DNA of 64,000 nt from Mycobacterium sp. 236(2023) (GCF_029623955.1 NZ_JARSBP010000010.1:1-64000), one strand, 5' to 3'. Shown: positions 53,801 to 62,437, numbered from the stretch's first letter. Notes: generated by a model not told the origin, from the sequence alone. Numbers and translations are program-made.

Positions 53801-54163
53801 ACGACCGAGCCGACGTTCTACAAGGACTTCCCCACCTCGGTCTCGCCGCTGACCCGCCCGCACCGCAGCATCCCCGGCGTGGCCGAGCGGTGGGATCTGG
53901 TGGCGTGGGGTGTCGAACTCGGCACCGCCTACAGCGAGCTCACCGACCCGGTCGAACAGCGGCGCAGGCTGCAGGAGCAGTCACTGCTGGCCGCGGGCGG
54001 CGACCCGGAGGCGATGGAGCTCGACGAGGACTTCCTGCAGGCGATGGAGTACGCGATGCCGCCGACGGGCGGGCTCGGCATGGGTGTCGACCGCGTGGTC
54101 ATGCTCATCACGGGGCGCAGCATCCGCGAGACGCTGCCGTTCCCGCTCGCCAAGCCCCGCTAG
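50855..54163 (+). CDS. lysX: Bifunctional lysyl-tRNA synthetase / phosphatidylglycerol lysyltransferase
   Basis: Makes lysyl-phosphatidylglycerol for resistance to cationic peptides, using lysyl-tRNA made by its own C-terminal domain. The 1102-residue protein has about six to seven membrane segments (about 20-230), an MprF-type transferase domain (about 240-570), an OB-fold anticodon domain (about 650-730, with VTVAGRVLRLRDYGGVLF) and a class II LysRS core with motif 2 FRNEGVDFSHNPEF and motif 3 GLGMGVDRVVM. This is LysX (Rv1640c) of mycobacteria; a housekeeping LysS should be elsewhere. Confidence 0.96.
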   Translation: MTPTSLVRAHPKSNYRWVPAAAGWIVGVIATLSLLASISPLVRSIIKVPREFVDDYIFNFPDTSFAWAFVLALLAAALAARKRIAWWILIGYMAAAVVVNIADLADGEERWFEEIGEVIGLAFHLAAIAFLLLARKEFWARVRRAALLKAVLTLVAGMAVGTLIGWGLLELFPGTLARPDRFWYALNRVGAFAGADASAFSGHPHVFVNALLGLFGAVALMVTAVVLFQSQRADNALTGEDESAIRGLLEIYGKNDSLGYFATRRDKAVVFAPNGRAAITYRVEVGVCLASGDPVGDPKAWQPAIEAWLKLCETYGWAPGVMGASATGAQAFREAGLHALQLGDEAILHPDDFRLSGPDMRAVRQAVTRARRSGVSVRFRRHRELSADEMAEVVKHADTWRDTEDERGFSMALGRLGDPADADCLLVEAVQNDDQVVAMLSLVPWGSNGVSLDLMRRAPQSPNGTIELMVSELCLQAEDIGITRISLNFAMFRSAFEQGAQLGAGPVARLWRWLLVFFSRWWQLETLYRSNMKYQPEWVPRYACYEDARLVPRVGVASVIAEGFLILPFSRRHDQPHTGHHIAAPGSLVATGLLHSDGTAPDVIGLESDLADEDSGPRLPEQVRVRMAKLKALQDRGVDAYPVGSPPSHTVAQALAAADGAEVTVAGRVLRLRDYGGVLFAQLRDWSGETQLSLDNSLLNDGTTADFTRTIDLGDLIEVTGRMGSTRSGTWSVLVTDWRLIGKCLRPLPDKWKGLTDQEARVRARYVDLAVNTDARELIRARSGVLHAIRETLVGKGFLEVETPILQQIHGGANARPFLTHINAYDLDLYLRIAPELYLKRLCVGGVERVFELGRAFRNEGVDFSHNPEFTLLEAYQAHADYNMWIDGCRELIQNAAQAANGSHVFLRPREDGTLEPHDISGQWAVKTVHGAVSEALGEHIDVETELPELRRLCDKARIPYLTHWDAGAVVLEMYEHLVEDQTTEPTFYKDFPTSVSPLTRPHRSIPGVAERWDLVAWGVELGTAYSELTDPVEQRRRLQEQSLLAAGGDPEAMELDEDFLQAMEYAMPPTGGLGMGVDRVVMLITGRSIRETLPFPLAKPR

Positions 54164-54235
54164 CGGGGCCCGTTCATCCCCAGGCTGCGGATTCTGCTCT
54201 GGCACGGGCCGACGACGCCCTGCGACGTTGGGTGA

Positions 54236-55101
54236 ATGTCCTCTCTGGCTTGGCCTTTCATCGGCCACGAGGCCCTCGCGCGCGGGCGAATCAACAAGTA
54301 CCAGTTGCGGACGCGATACCGCGCGGTCTTTCCCGGCGTCTACGTGCCGGCTTCGACACAGCCGACGCTGGTGCAGCGGGCCACGGCGGCATATCTGTGG
54401 TCGGGACGCCGAGGGGTCATTGCAGGTGCTGCGGCAGCCGCGGTCCACGGCGCGAAGTGGCTACCCGATGACGAGGCTGTCGAGATAGTTTGCGGCAACA
54501 CACGGCCGCCGAAAGGCATCGTCACCCGTAGGGACCGGTTGGGCGAGACGGAGGTGCAGCACGTCGGTGGAGTCCTCGTGACCACCCCCGAACGCACCGC
54601 ATTCGACATCGGAAGGCTCACACCGGGCGAATTGGGCGTCGTGCGCCTCGACGCACTCGGCCACGCCGCGCGATTCGATCCAACTGCGGTCCTCGAGCTG
54701 AGCCGAGCGCACAGCGGATCACCAGGGGTCCGAGGCCTACCGGCGCTGCTCGATCGCTACGACCCGGTGCGGAATCGCCCCGGGAGACCTGGTTGCGGCT
54801 GCTGCTGGTCAGCGCGGGGTATCCGCGTCCTCGCACCCAGATCCCGGTGTTCGACGACTACGGCCGGGCTCGCTACTACCTCGACATGGGGTGGGAGGAC
54901 GTCAAGGTGGCTGTCGAGTACGACGGCGATCACCATCGCGAACGCTCAGTCTTCGCCAACGACATCCTCCGCGCGGAGTTCATCGCCGAGCGTCGTTGGA
55001 AACGCGTGCGCGTGGTGGCAGGGCAGCGTCGCGGCGAGATTCTCGACCGCGTCGCCCGAGCGCGAGCATCGAGTGTGTATCCAGATCGCAGAATCGGCTG
55101 A
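54236..55101 (+). pseudogene. DUF559-type (AbiEi/endonuclease-like) gene broken by a frameshift
   Basis: The first frame (54236 to about 54765) encodes a winged-helix-like N-terminus, RINKYQLRTRYRAVFPGVYVP, then a middle domain ending LLDRYDP. The expected continuation, WLRLLLVSAGYPRPRTQIP and the DUF559 nuclease-like core AVEYDGDHH, is in a different frame (to 55101). Reading across 54763-54771 with one extra G or C restores a continuous protein of about 288 residues. So one base has been lost near CCCGGTGCGG, by mutation or sequencing error. Intact members are common in mycobacteria and resemble type IV antitoxin plus restriction-fold proteins. Confidence 0.8.
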
Positions 55102-55128
55102 ATTCGCGATCTGAGCGCACACTCGATG
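55067..55128 (+). terminator. Long imperfect hairpin at the end of the frameshifted gene
   Basis: Arms 55067-55089 and 55106-55128 pair at 19 of 23 positions (CATCGAGTGTG with CACACTCGATG, and CAGATCGC with GCGATCTG), loop 16 bases. The left arm is inside the coding end, the right arm beyond the stop. Likely a transcription terminator or a dispersed mycobacterial palindrome. Confidence 0.5.
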
Positions 55129-55190
55129 GCCCAACCACCTTCGCAGCGGGGTCACAGCCGGCACCAAGGATCGGCGGCCACTGTGGAGGC

Positions 55191-56543
55191 GTGTCGTTCT
55201 CCGGGCCGTGGTACGAGACCCTGCGCCACAACCTCTCGTTGATGCACGGGTGGTTACCGCTGGCCGTGCAGATCCTGGCCGCCGTTGCCGTGGTCCTCGC
55301 CGTCGTCGGACGTGCCCGGCGGTGGAACCTCATCTGGCTACCGTGGTCGGCATTCATCGGAGCGGTCGTCGCGATGTGCGCCTATTGGTACATCGAGACG
55401 GCCGGCTTGGCAGATGACAGCAATCCCGCGCCGCACACGCTGTGGCTGTGGATTGCGTTGTCCGGCATGGCCGTCGGAGTTCTGCTGTCCGGCTGGCGCG
55501 GAAGCGCATGGAAGCTGCGGATCGCCACGCTGATCGCGGTACCGCTGTGCGCGCTGTCGGCGGCACTGGCGCTGAACCTGTGGGTCGGCTACTTCCCCAC
55601 CGTGCAGACCGCGTGGAGCCAGCTTACCGCGGGGCCGGTGCCCGACCAGACCGATCCGGTGACGGTCGCCGCCATGCGCAAGCAGCATGCCGTTCCGATC
55701 AAGGGCACCGTCGTGCCCGTCGACATCCCCGATGCCGCATCTGGATTCAAGCACCGACAGGAGTTCGTCTACCTCCCACCCGCCTGGTATGCGAGCGACC
55801 CACCGCCTGCGCTGCCCACCGTGATGATGATCGGCGGCGAATTCAACACGCCCGCAGACTGGTTACGCGCCGGCGGCGCGATCAAGACGCTCGACGACTT
55901 CGCCGCCGCGCACAACGGCTACGCCCCGGTGTTCGTGTTCGTCGACCCGGGCGGAACGTTCAACAACGACACCGAATGTGTCAACGGCAGCCGCGGCAAC
56001 TCGGCCGACCACCTTGTCAAAGATGTTGTGCCGTATATGAAAGCGAACTACGGCGTCAGCGCGAGCAGTGCGAATTGGGGCGTGGTCGGGTGGTCGATGG
56101 GCGGCACCTGCGCCGTGGATCTGACGGTCATGCATCCCGACACGTTCAGCGCGTTCGTCGATATCGCCGGTGACGCCGCACCCAACTCCGGCACACAGGC
56201 CGAAACCGTCGACCGTCTCTTCGGCGGCAACAAGGCGGCCTACGCATCCTTCGACCCGACGGCGGTGATGACCACACACGGGCCGTATCGGGGAGTCGCC
56301 GGTTGGTTCGACGTGAACAGCGCCGCCGGCGGTGGCAAACCCAATGACCAGGCGGTCGCCGCCGGATCTCTGTGCGGACTGGGCAATCAGACGGGAATCG
56401 ACTGCGCCGTGGTCAGCCAGCAGGGCAATCACGACTGGCCGTTCGCGTCGAATGCCTTCACCGCTGCGCTGCCCTGGCTGGCGGGCAAGATCGGTACTCC
56501 TGATGTGACGCAGGTCGGGCTGCCCGGCTCGATCCGCGGGTAG
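55191..56543 (+). CDS. Membrane-anchored esterase (alpha/beta hydrolase)
   Basis: About 450 residues, like Rv1639c. Four N-terminal hydrophobic segments (about 18-135), then an exported esterase domain of the Ag85/esterase-D type: nucleophile in VGWSMGGTCAVDL, acid/oxyanion region VFVDPGGTFNNDTEC, and the late QQGNHDWPF histidine. Five cysteines in the exported part suggest disulfides. GTG at 55191 is used, although its GGAGG is only one base away; ATG 55242 is an alternative. Confidence 0.82.
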   Translation: MSFSGPWYETLRHNLSLMHGWLPLAVQILAAVAVVLAVVGRARRWNLIWLPWSAFIGAVVAMCAYWYIETAGLADDSNPAPHTLWLWIALSGMAVGVLLSGWRGSAWKLRIATLIAVPLCALSAALALNLWVGYFPTVQTAWSQLTAGPVPDQTDPVTVAAMRKQHAVPIKGTVVPVDIPDAASGFKHRQEFVYLPPAWYASDPPPALPTVMMIGGEFNTPADWLRAGGAIKTLDDFAAAHNGYAPVFVFVDPGGTFNNDTECVNGSRGNSADHLVKDVVPYMKANYGVSASSANWGVVGWSMGGTCAVDLTVMHPDTFSAFVDIAGDAAPNSGTQAETVDRLFGGNKAAYASFDPTAVMTTHGPYRGVAGWFDVNSAAGGGKPNDQAVAAGSLCGLGNQTGIDCAVVSQQGNHDWPFASNAFTAALPWLAGKIGTPDVTQVGLPGSIRG

Positions 56544-56544
56544 C

Positions 56545-56832
56545 GTGGTGACCATGCCGGATGAGCCGATCATCGACGCCGAAGTCGTCCCCGCCGAGCC
56601 GGTCATCCCGGCGGACACCGGCTACACCCCCGACGGGGTGCCGACGTTCGAGTCCGTGCGCGAGAAGATCGAGACGCGCTACACGACGTCGATCGGATCG
56701 GCCGAGCTCGACGCCCAGACGCCCGAGGGGCGCTCCATCGAGGAGCAGTACGACGCCCGGCAACGCGCCGCCGCAGAACGGCTGGCGCAGATCCGCGAGT
56801 CGATGGGCAAGTCACCCGACTCGGCTCAGTAG
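56545..56832 (+). CDS. Small acidic conserved protein, unknown function
   Basis: A 92-95 residue protein with an acidic Pro-rich start (EPIIDAEVVPAEPVIPADTG) and a helical second half (IEEQYDARQRAAAERLAQIRESMGK). Starts at GTG 56545 or, more likely, ATG 56554, right after the esterase stop. It matches the place and size of Rv1638A. Converges on the next gene with a 7-base overlap. Confidence 0.75.
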   Translation: MVTMPDEPIIDAEVVPAEPVIPADTGYTPDGVPTFESVREKIETRYTTSIGSAELDAQTPEGRSIEEQYDARQRAAAERLAQIRESMGKSPDSAQ

Positions 56833-57914
56833 TCGGACTCGGCAGCAAGCACTTCGGCGAGGAACGCGTCTGCGCCGATGCGCTGCAGTCGACTCTTCGC
56901 GAACGTCCGCACCCGCTCTCGCACCGCAGGCGTCTCACCGACGTCGACGCCGATGGTCACTGCCGTTTCGCGCCAATCACGGTTCCACGCAGCCGTTTCC
57001 GTCACCGGAACCTGGTGTTCGTCGAGCAGCTCCACTGTCGCGCTGCCCGCGCTGTCCAGCTGGCCGACACCGCGGATTCCGCCGGATTCGACCCGCACGG
57101 TGATCCCCTCCGGCGAGCGGACACCCGCGAGTTCCGTCCGCACGACCGCCGTCGCGACGGCGCCGTCGGCCTGAACCCGCCAGTCGACGGTGCCCTCGGC
57201 GGCGTCGAAAACGCGCGGAGGCACCGCGGCCCAGCGCACCGATGCGATGCCCGTCGCGATCGCCTGGCCCGCGCTGCCGGCCTGAGCAGCACCGGCGACC
57301 AGTGCGTAGTCGTTTCGCATGCCGGCCTGCGCCGCCACGACGGGCGTCTCGAACGCGACGCCGGTGTCGGCGGCGAGTTCGGCGCAGGCGGCGACGAGCT
57401 CGCCGACTCGTGGATCTCCCAGCCGCGCCACCGCATTCAGCACCTCGGCGTGGGGCGCCAGCAGCTCCCCGACGTCCGAGTCGAGCGTGCCGTCGGCGAA
57501 GTAGTCCTCGGCCGCGGCGGTCAGCAGCGCCAGTTCACCGGCGAGCAGCGCATCGTCGAGTTCGGCGATGCCGTCGCGATAGCTCGCCGGCCACCAACGC
57601 CGCAGCCAGTGGCCTAGCGCCAACCGGCGGAGCGGCCGAAGCGCATCCGCGTCGAGTTCCACACCGTCGATCTCCACGCTCCCGTCGGGCTCCGCTGCCA
57701 GACCCGATGCGATCGCGGCGTGCCCGGCCTCCCCGGCAATCCGCCAAAGCCATTCCGCCCGAACAGGATCGGTGAAGGAGACATGTACTGCGGCATCGGG
57801 ATCGTCCACCGTCCAGGACAGCACCGCCCCCGACACCTCGAGAACGGCGGTCAACGGAACCGCGTCGCGTGCCGTCGCGGTGGTCCACAGCCCCGAGTCT
57901 TCGACGAACCTCAT
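56826..57914 (-). CDS. Unknown protein of the CHAT-TPR locus (362 residues)
   Basis: A 362-residue soluble acidic protein rich in Ala, Glu and Asp. The N-terminal about 100 residues look like beta strands with an EIDGVELDADALR turn; the middle (about 100-240) is Ala-rich and helical; the C-terminal third is beta-rich again. No catalytic motif or membrane segment seen. ATG at 57914 overlaps the 436-residue protein's stop by four bases, so the pair is one unit. Family not recognised; possibly a partner or substrate of the CHAT protease. Confidence 0.75.
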   Translation of the reverse strand: MRFVEDSGLWTTATARDAVPLTAVLEVSGAVLSWTVDDPDAAVHVSFTDPVRAEWLWRIAGEAGHAAIASGLAAEPDGSVEIDGVELDADALRPLRRLALGHWLRRWWPASYRDGIAELDDALLAGELALLTAAAEDYFADGTLDSDVGELLAPHAEVLNAVARLGDPRVGELVAACAELAADTGVAFETPVVAAQAGMRNDYALVAGAAQAGSAGQAIATGIASVRWAAVPPRVFDAAEGTVDWRVQADGAVATAVVRTELAGVRSPEGITVRVESGGIRGVGQLDSAGSATVELLDEHQVPVTETAAWNRDWRETAVTIGVDVGETPAVRERVRTFAKSRLQRIGADAFLAEVLAAESDY

Positions 57915-59221
57915 CGGATGTCCCGCGCTTCGAGCATCGCCTTGATGCGCTGGCGGTGATCCAGGCTGACCGAGCGCGACACACCTTCGAGGAGCTCGCG
58001 CACCTCGTCGACGTCGGAGCACGGTTCCTGCCACACGTCGCGGCCGTGCAGGCGCGCCCACAACCGGCTCAGATAAGGGCGGCAGAACGCAGCGAGCTCA
58101 TCGACGATTCCCTGCTGGCGCGGGTGCACCGCGGCTCCGTCGGCCAGGTAGCGCCGCGCGTGCAGCACGTAGGCCTCCTTGCGCAGCCGGGCCTGGATCT
58201 GGCGGGCCAGATCGGTGCGACACTGCGCCGTCTCGTCCAGCGGTGCGAGGTCGACGGCGACGTCGATACCGGCGATGAGGGTGGCCTGCTTGTCCTCACC
58301 CATCAGCCCCCACGGAGCGCACGAGCGGTCGACCTCTTCGGCGCACAGCAGCGGAACATCGGGAAGCTCGTCGCGCGCCAGCGCACGGCGCAGAGTGGCC
58401 CGCACCCGCTCGACGACACTGCGGTCGAGGGGCCGCCCGCCCTCGGCTCCGATGATCGATGGAGGTGGCTGCGGCTCAGCCGAACTCAGCCCCAGCGCCA
58501 CGATCGACCACGGCAGGCCCGCACCGTCGCCGCGGGCCGCGGCACCCAGGTTGTACGGCGTCGCATCGGCGATCAGAGCCGACCACACCCGCTGGCGGGC
58601 GACCTCGGCGTTATGCCCGTCGGCCCGACCGAGCACGGTGCCCAGCCCGGCGAGGAACGGTCCGGTGATCTCCGTCCCCGCCTGGACGTCGAGCCAGCTG
58701 TCGACCACTTGGGCCGACAGCGCCGCGACGACGTCCTCGTCGTCGATATGGCGGTTGAGCACCTCGATCGCGGTCCGGTCGCGGTCGGAGTGGACCTCCC
58801 GCAAGATCGCTTCGGCGGCGCCGTGGTCGTCCTCCCCCGGCGCGCCCCGCGTGACGGCGAGCTCGAAGCACAGCGGAAAGTACAGCTCCTGGGCGTTGCC
58901 GGTGGTGATGCGCAGTCTGCGGCGTCCCCGCTTGAGCAGATCGAACCACTGAGACGTCGCGCGCAACGTGTCCGACTGGCCGACGATCGCGTCGTGCATC
59001 TCTGCGGCGATGTCGGCTGTCACGAAGGGTGCGGAGTATTTGGTGTTCGATCGCAGTCGCAGGACCAGCGGATCGATGATGCGTTTGACGGTGCGGCTGA
59101 GGGGTCCGCCGTCGTCGGCGCTGAGCACATTGACGCCCGGGCCGATCGCCCGCCACGCACGTTCGATGACCGCGCGGCGGGGCAGCCGCACCGCTATCGA
59201 CGTATCGGTTCCCGTGCTCAC
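57911..59221 (-). CDS. Unknown protein of the CHAT-TPR locus (436 residues)
   Basis: A 436-residue, mostly helical, soluble protein rich in Arg and Ala with no signal or membrane segment. Notable stretches are TGNAQELYFPLCFELAVTRG (about 106-125), a HIDDEDVVAALSAQ helix and many Arg-Leu-Arg repeats. GTG at 59221 is chosen since longer readings are antisense to the small membrane gene. Its stop overlaps the 362-residue gene's start (ATGA). Not recognised; may be a scaffold or substrate in the same system. Confidence 0.75.
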   Translation of the reverse strand: MSTGTDTSIAVRLPRRAVIERAWRAIGPGVNVLSADDGGPLSRTVKRIIDPLVLRLRSNTKYSAPFVTADIAAEMHDAIVGQSDTLRATSQWFDLLKRGRRRLRITTGNAQELYFPLCFELAVTRGAPGEDDHGAAEAILREVHSDRDRTAIEVLNRHIDDEDVVAALSAQVVDSWLDVQAGTEITGPFLAGLGTVLGRADGHNAEVARQRVWSALIADATPYNLGAAARGDGAGLPWSIVALGLSSAEPQPPPSIIGAEGGRPLDRSVVERVRATLRRALARDELPDVPLLCAEEVDRSCAPWGLMGEDKQATLIAGIDVAVDLAPLDETAQCRTDLARQIQARLRKEAYVLHARRYLADGAAVHPRQQGIVDELAAFCRPYLSRLWARLHGRDVWQEPCSDVDEVRELLEGVSRSVSLDHRQRIKAMLEARDIR

Positions 59222-59276
59222 CGGATCAGGATAGAAGTTGGGTTCGGTAGCCGTGGGCCTCATCGACGCTGATGGC

Positions 59277-59600
59277 ATGCCCAGCTTGTTGACCCTGATG
59301 TTCTTCAGCTTCCTTTTCGCCGGTACAGCGGCAGTGCTGCTGATGCCGACCAGCACGGTGATCAAGTCCCGCGGAGTGGTCGTCGGGCTGCGTCTGACGG
59401 GCGATTTCACGTCGGACTGCCACGAGGTGGAACTCGACGTCATGGTCAGTCGCCCCGAGGGCGGGCAGTTCCCTGCCCGCGAGACCACCATGATCCCTGA
59501 GATGTCCCTTCCGGACTTCACGCCCGGCAGCATCATCGACATGTATTACCGCCCTGGAGACGAGTCCTCGATCGCGGTGCGCGTGCCGCGCGGCCGGTGA
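59277..59600 (+). CDS. Small membrane protein of the CHAT-TPR locus
   Basis: About 107 residues: one strong N-terminal membrane segment (about 3-22) followed by an exported or cytoplasmic beta-rich domain (SRGVVVGLRLTGDFTSDCHEVEL). It is on the opposite strand between the two minus-strand pairs, 55 bases from the start of the 436-residue gene and three bases from the CHAT stop. ATG 59277 is preferred; GTG 59253 would add eight residues. The beta domain ends in VDIMYYRPGD-like sequence (IDMYYRPGDESSIAVRVP), a small OB- or SHD1-like fold guess only. Confidence 0.7.
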   Translation: MPSLLTLMFFSFLFAGTAAVLLMPTSTVIKSRGVVVGLRLTGDFTSDCHEVELDVMVSRPEGGQFPARETTMIPEMSLPDFTPGSIIDMYYRPGDESSIAVRVPRGR

Positions 59601-59603
59601 CGG

Positions 59604-60800
59604 TCATCGCGCACCGTCGACAGCGAAGCTGACCAGCGCGGCCCAGTACAGCGGACTTGCGGCGAGATCCCCGTCGCGCCAACGGTTCAACTGCCCACGC
59701 TGCCACGCGTTGACCGCGCGGCCCGCATCCTGCGCTTCGTGAGCGGTGTCGACGGCGATGACGGCGTCGGCCATGGGATCCGAGGAATCGGTTGCGGCAC
59801 TGCAGAATTGCCGGTATCCGGCAGCTGTCGGCAGGGACCAGAGCGTGGCGGTGACGAGTTGGGCGCCGCCGAGGATCAGTGCTGCCACGAGGCCGGTGGC
59901 TTCATCGAATCGGTAATCGCCGCCCGACGAGCAGGCCAGCAGCGCCGCGCGTGGCGGGATCGGCAACTGGGCGGACATCAGATCGCCTGCAGAGAGTGGG
60001 GTCTCGTCGGCGAGGTGCACAGCCGCACGGTCTGCGTGGCCCACATCGCCGTCCGCTGCGGTCGCGTGCCCGACGAACAGCAGCCGGCTCGGGGCGTGAG
60101 TCAATTGGGTCGCCAGCCAGCCGCGGTCGGCCCGGCTGGACCGGAACAGCTCGACGGTCGCATCAACCTCGGGAAGTACGTCCCGGTGCGCCCTCAGCTC
60201 GGCGAAATGCCGTGTCAGACTGCCCTGGGGGTCGGGTCGGCCCAAAACCGATCCCAGGGCGGAGTCGGGGCGCTGCCCGGGCACCCGGGGGTCCAGGACG
60301 AGAAGTGCCGCGCCGTCGCGCCGTTCGACCCAGCTGAAGGATGCGCGAGGCGCATTGGCGATGTTCGGCGGGGCGGCGAGCAGGATGTCGGCCAGTTCGA
60401 TGAGCCGGCGCGCGGGGTCAGCGGGGTGTGCGAGCAGTGCCCACGGCACCTGGGCGAGACGGCCCGTAGGGGCGACGAACAGCGCCGGGTGTGACTGTGC
60501 GGCGATCAAGTCCCAGCCTTGAGCCGGGATCAGATGCTCACCGAGAACATCGGCGAGGTTCTGCTCCGCGGCGGGGTCGGCGAAAGAGCCTGCGGTGAGT
60601 GCGCGTTCGAGTGCCTGCCGGACATCCTCGGCTGGACGCGGATCGGGGAGCGCATCGGAAAGTAGGCCAAGGGCGGTCGCGAGCGCGCCCTCCTCGACGA
60701 CCCAGGCGACCGTGGCGTCCGGCTGCCCGACCACACGCAGACTGGCATAGGTCGCTACGCCGACGTCGGCGTAGCGCAGCACCAACGTCCGGGCGGTCAT
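59604..60800 (-). CDS. CHAT-domain cysteine protease
   Basis: A 398-residue protein with a caspase-like CHAT domain in its second half (about 100-395). The catalytic pair is kept: His245 in LLFVGHATAA and Cys290 in ALLACSSGG. The sequence after Cys, DEATGLVAALILGGAQLVTA, is typical of the fold. The first about 95 residues are a separate helical/beta region. ATG at 60800 overlaps the TPR gene's stop by four bases. CHAT proteases cleave partners when a sensing protein is triggered, as in TPR-CHAT of type III-E CRISPR and in conflict systems. Its target here is unknown. Confidence 0.85.
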   Translation of the reverse strand: MTARTLVLRYADVGVATYASLRVVGQPDATVAWVVEEGALATALGLLSDALPDPRPAEDVRQALERALTAGSFADPAAEQNLADVLGEHLIPAQGWDLIAAQSHPALFVAPTGRLAQVPWALLAHPADPARRLIELADILLAAPPNIANAPRASFSWVERRDGAALLVLDPRVPGQRPDSALGSVLGRPDPQGSLTRHFAELRAHRDVLPEVDATVELFRSSRADRGWLATQLTHAPSRLLFVGHATAADGDVGHADRAAVHLADETPLSAGDLMSAQLPIPPRAALLACSSGGDYRFDEATGLVAALILGGAQLVTATLWSLPTAAGYRQFCSAATDSSDPMADAVIAVDTAHEAQDAGRAVNAWQRGQLNRWRDGDLAASPLYWAALVSFAVDGAR

Positions 60801-62437
60801 GGCCAGGTGCTCCACGCCGGCTCCGAGGAGGTCACGTCCCGGCCATAGCGCGCGTGCGCCAGGTCGCGGTATTTCACCAGGACCGGGTCGGCATCGGGAT
60901 GCATGCGAATGGGAGGCAGAGCGCCGAGCTTCGTGAGCGTGGCGCCCGCCACGGTTCCCGGTCCGGAGGCGACCAGGGCGTACTCGTCGGCATCGTCGAC
61001 GGGAACCGCGGCGGTTGCCGTGTCCGCCCAGTCGGCAGTGTGCGGCGACTGCGGAACACTGAAAGTCCCTCGTGCGCCGTGATATTCGATCAGTTCACTG
61101 AGAAGATCGGTGTTGCCCCATTCCCAGGCCACCGCGAATGCACCCGCGAGCAGTCGCGACGACACGTGCGTCGCCCAGCGCATCCGGGCATCCGCGTCGC
61201 CGATCGCGTAGCGCACCGAGTCGACGGCCAATGCGGCGGGCACTTTGAGTTCAGCGGCCTGCGCGAACTTCTCGTCGGCGGTGTCCGGGTTCGCCATCGC
61301 GTCGGCGCGCAGGATCGACCCCAGATGGTCGTCGAGTCTCGCGTACTGCAGCCAGCTGTGCCGCGGCCAGCTGTCGAGTAATTCACGGGCGGCCGTGGCC
61401 CGCTGTGTGGCAGCGGTGAAATCGCCTCGCAGGATGTCCACCCAGCTGCGCTGCACGAGAATTCGGTGGATGTGCAGGGGCTTGTTGATCTCGCGCCAGT
61501 GCCGCTCGGCGTGGCCGAGTCGCTCGTCGGCATCGTCGAGTTCTCCCACGGATATCGCGATCAGACCGAAGTAGAGCCAGCTGCGGGACACATCGTGTGC
61601 GCGGTTGCCCTCCGCGATCGCCGGATATGCCTGGTGCACCAGATCTTGTGCGTGAGCCCGGTCCCCCGCAGCCCAGGCAGCGGTGGCGCGTTCCAGTTGC
61701 GTTCGCGCCGTGGCGAGTTGCCACTCGCGGGCCTCGGCCCGGGCTCCGGCGCGGCGCAGCCACGGCTCGGCCTCGGTCAGCCGCCCGGTCTCGACACAGA
61801 AACGGCCGTACCCGATGCCGGCGAGGACGCGGAGGTTGTCGTCGAGATCCGTGCCGTTCCCGGGTCCGTCGACCGCGTCGAACACCTTCTCCCACAATGG
61901 AAGTGACTGCACATGAAGGTCATCATCGCAGAGCGCGACCGCACAGAGGATCTGCGCGTGGGTGACCAGATAGGCGTGTTCGCGATCGAGGTCACCGAAC
62001 GTTCCGGGCTCGCCGGTCAACGCTTCCAGATGCATTGCAGCGGTCTCGTGTTCGCCGTGCGCGGCCGCCATACCCGTGTGCAGGAACAGGGCGCGGCGAC
62101 TGTACCGGGAGATCATGTGGTCGATTTCGGCGGCCGACATGGTGACCTGTGCGGCCTCGTCCGGACGTTGGCCTGCTCTGATCTCGCGATAGATCTTCAG
62201 GCAGTCTTCGATTCTCTTCACGCCTTCGGTCACCCCGTCATAGGCCGTGCGGACCAGGTAGAGCTCGCCGAGTTGCGCGTACACCTCCAACATCAGGTCG
62301 TCGCGGTCGGCTTCCTCGATGCGGGGCATCAGAGATAGCAGGATGTCTTTGGCCGCCTCTTCTTTGGCGGCGAGGGCCAGCTGGCGTGCCCGTTCGAGGT
62401 CGTGCTCGATTCCGGGATGACCGGCACCGGTGGTCAT
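60797..62437 (-). CDS. TPR-repeat protein, partner of the CHAT protease
   Basis: A 546-residue helical repeat protein. Repeated A-L-x2-A and Y-x2-x-LG patterns, for example LMLEVYAQLGELYLVRTAYDG, RVLAGIGYGRFCVETGRLTEAEPWLRRA and SWLYFGLIAISVGELDDADERLGHAE, indicate TPR or TPR-like units over about 20-470; the rest is less regular. ATG at 62437 is preferred because a start at 62497 would read through the 15-base hairpin upstream. It is the first gene of a two-gene unit with the CHAT protease. Likely senses a trigger and holds or delivers it to the protease. Confidence 0.8.
   Translation of the reverse strand: MTTGAGHPGIEHDLERARQLALAAKEEAAKDILLSLMPRIEEADRDDLMLEVYAQLGELYLVRTAYDGVTEGVKRIEDCLKIYREIRAGQRPDEAAQVTMSAAEIDHMISRYSRRALFLHTGMAAAHGEHETAAMHLEALTGEPGTFGDLDREHAYLVTHAQILCAVALCDDDLHVQSLPLWEKVFDAVDGPGNGTDLDDNLRVLAGIGYGRFCVETGRLTEAEPWLRRAGARAEAREWQLATARTQLERATAAWAAGDRAHAQDLVHQAYPAIAEGNRAHDVSRSWLYFGLIAISVGELDDADERLGHAERHWREINKPLHIHRILVQRSWVDILRGDFTAATQRATAARELLDSWPRHSWLQYARLDDHLGSILRADAMANPDTADEKFAQAAELKVPAALAVDSVRYAIGDADARMRWATHVSSRLLAGAFAVAWEWGNTDLLSELIEYHGARGTFSVPQSPHTADWADTATAAVPVDDADEYALVASGPGTVAGATLTKLGALPPIRMHPDADPVLVKYRDLAHARYGRDVTSSEPAWSTWP

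Noticed and set aside
54236..55101. Programmed -1 frameshift
   Set aside because: The junction CCCGGTGCGG has no slippery heptamer; a lost base is simpler.
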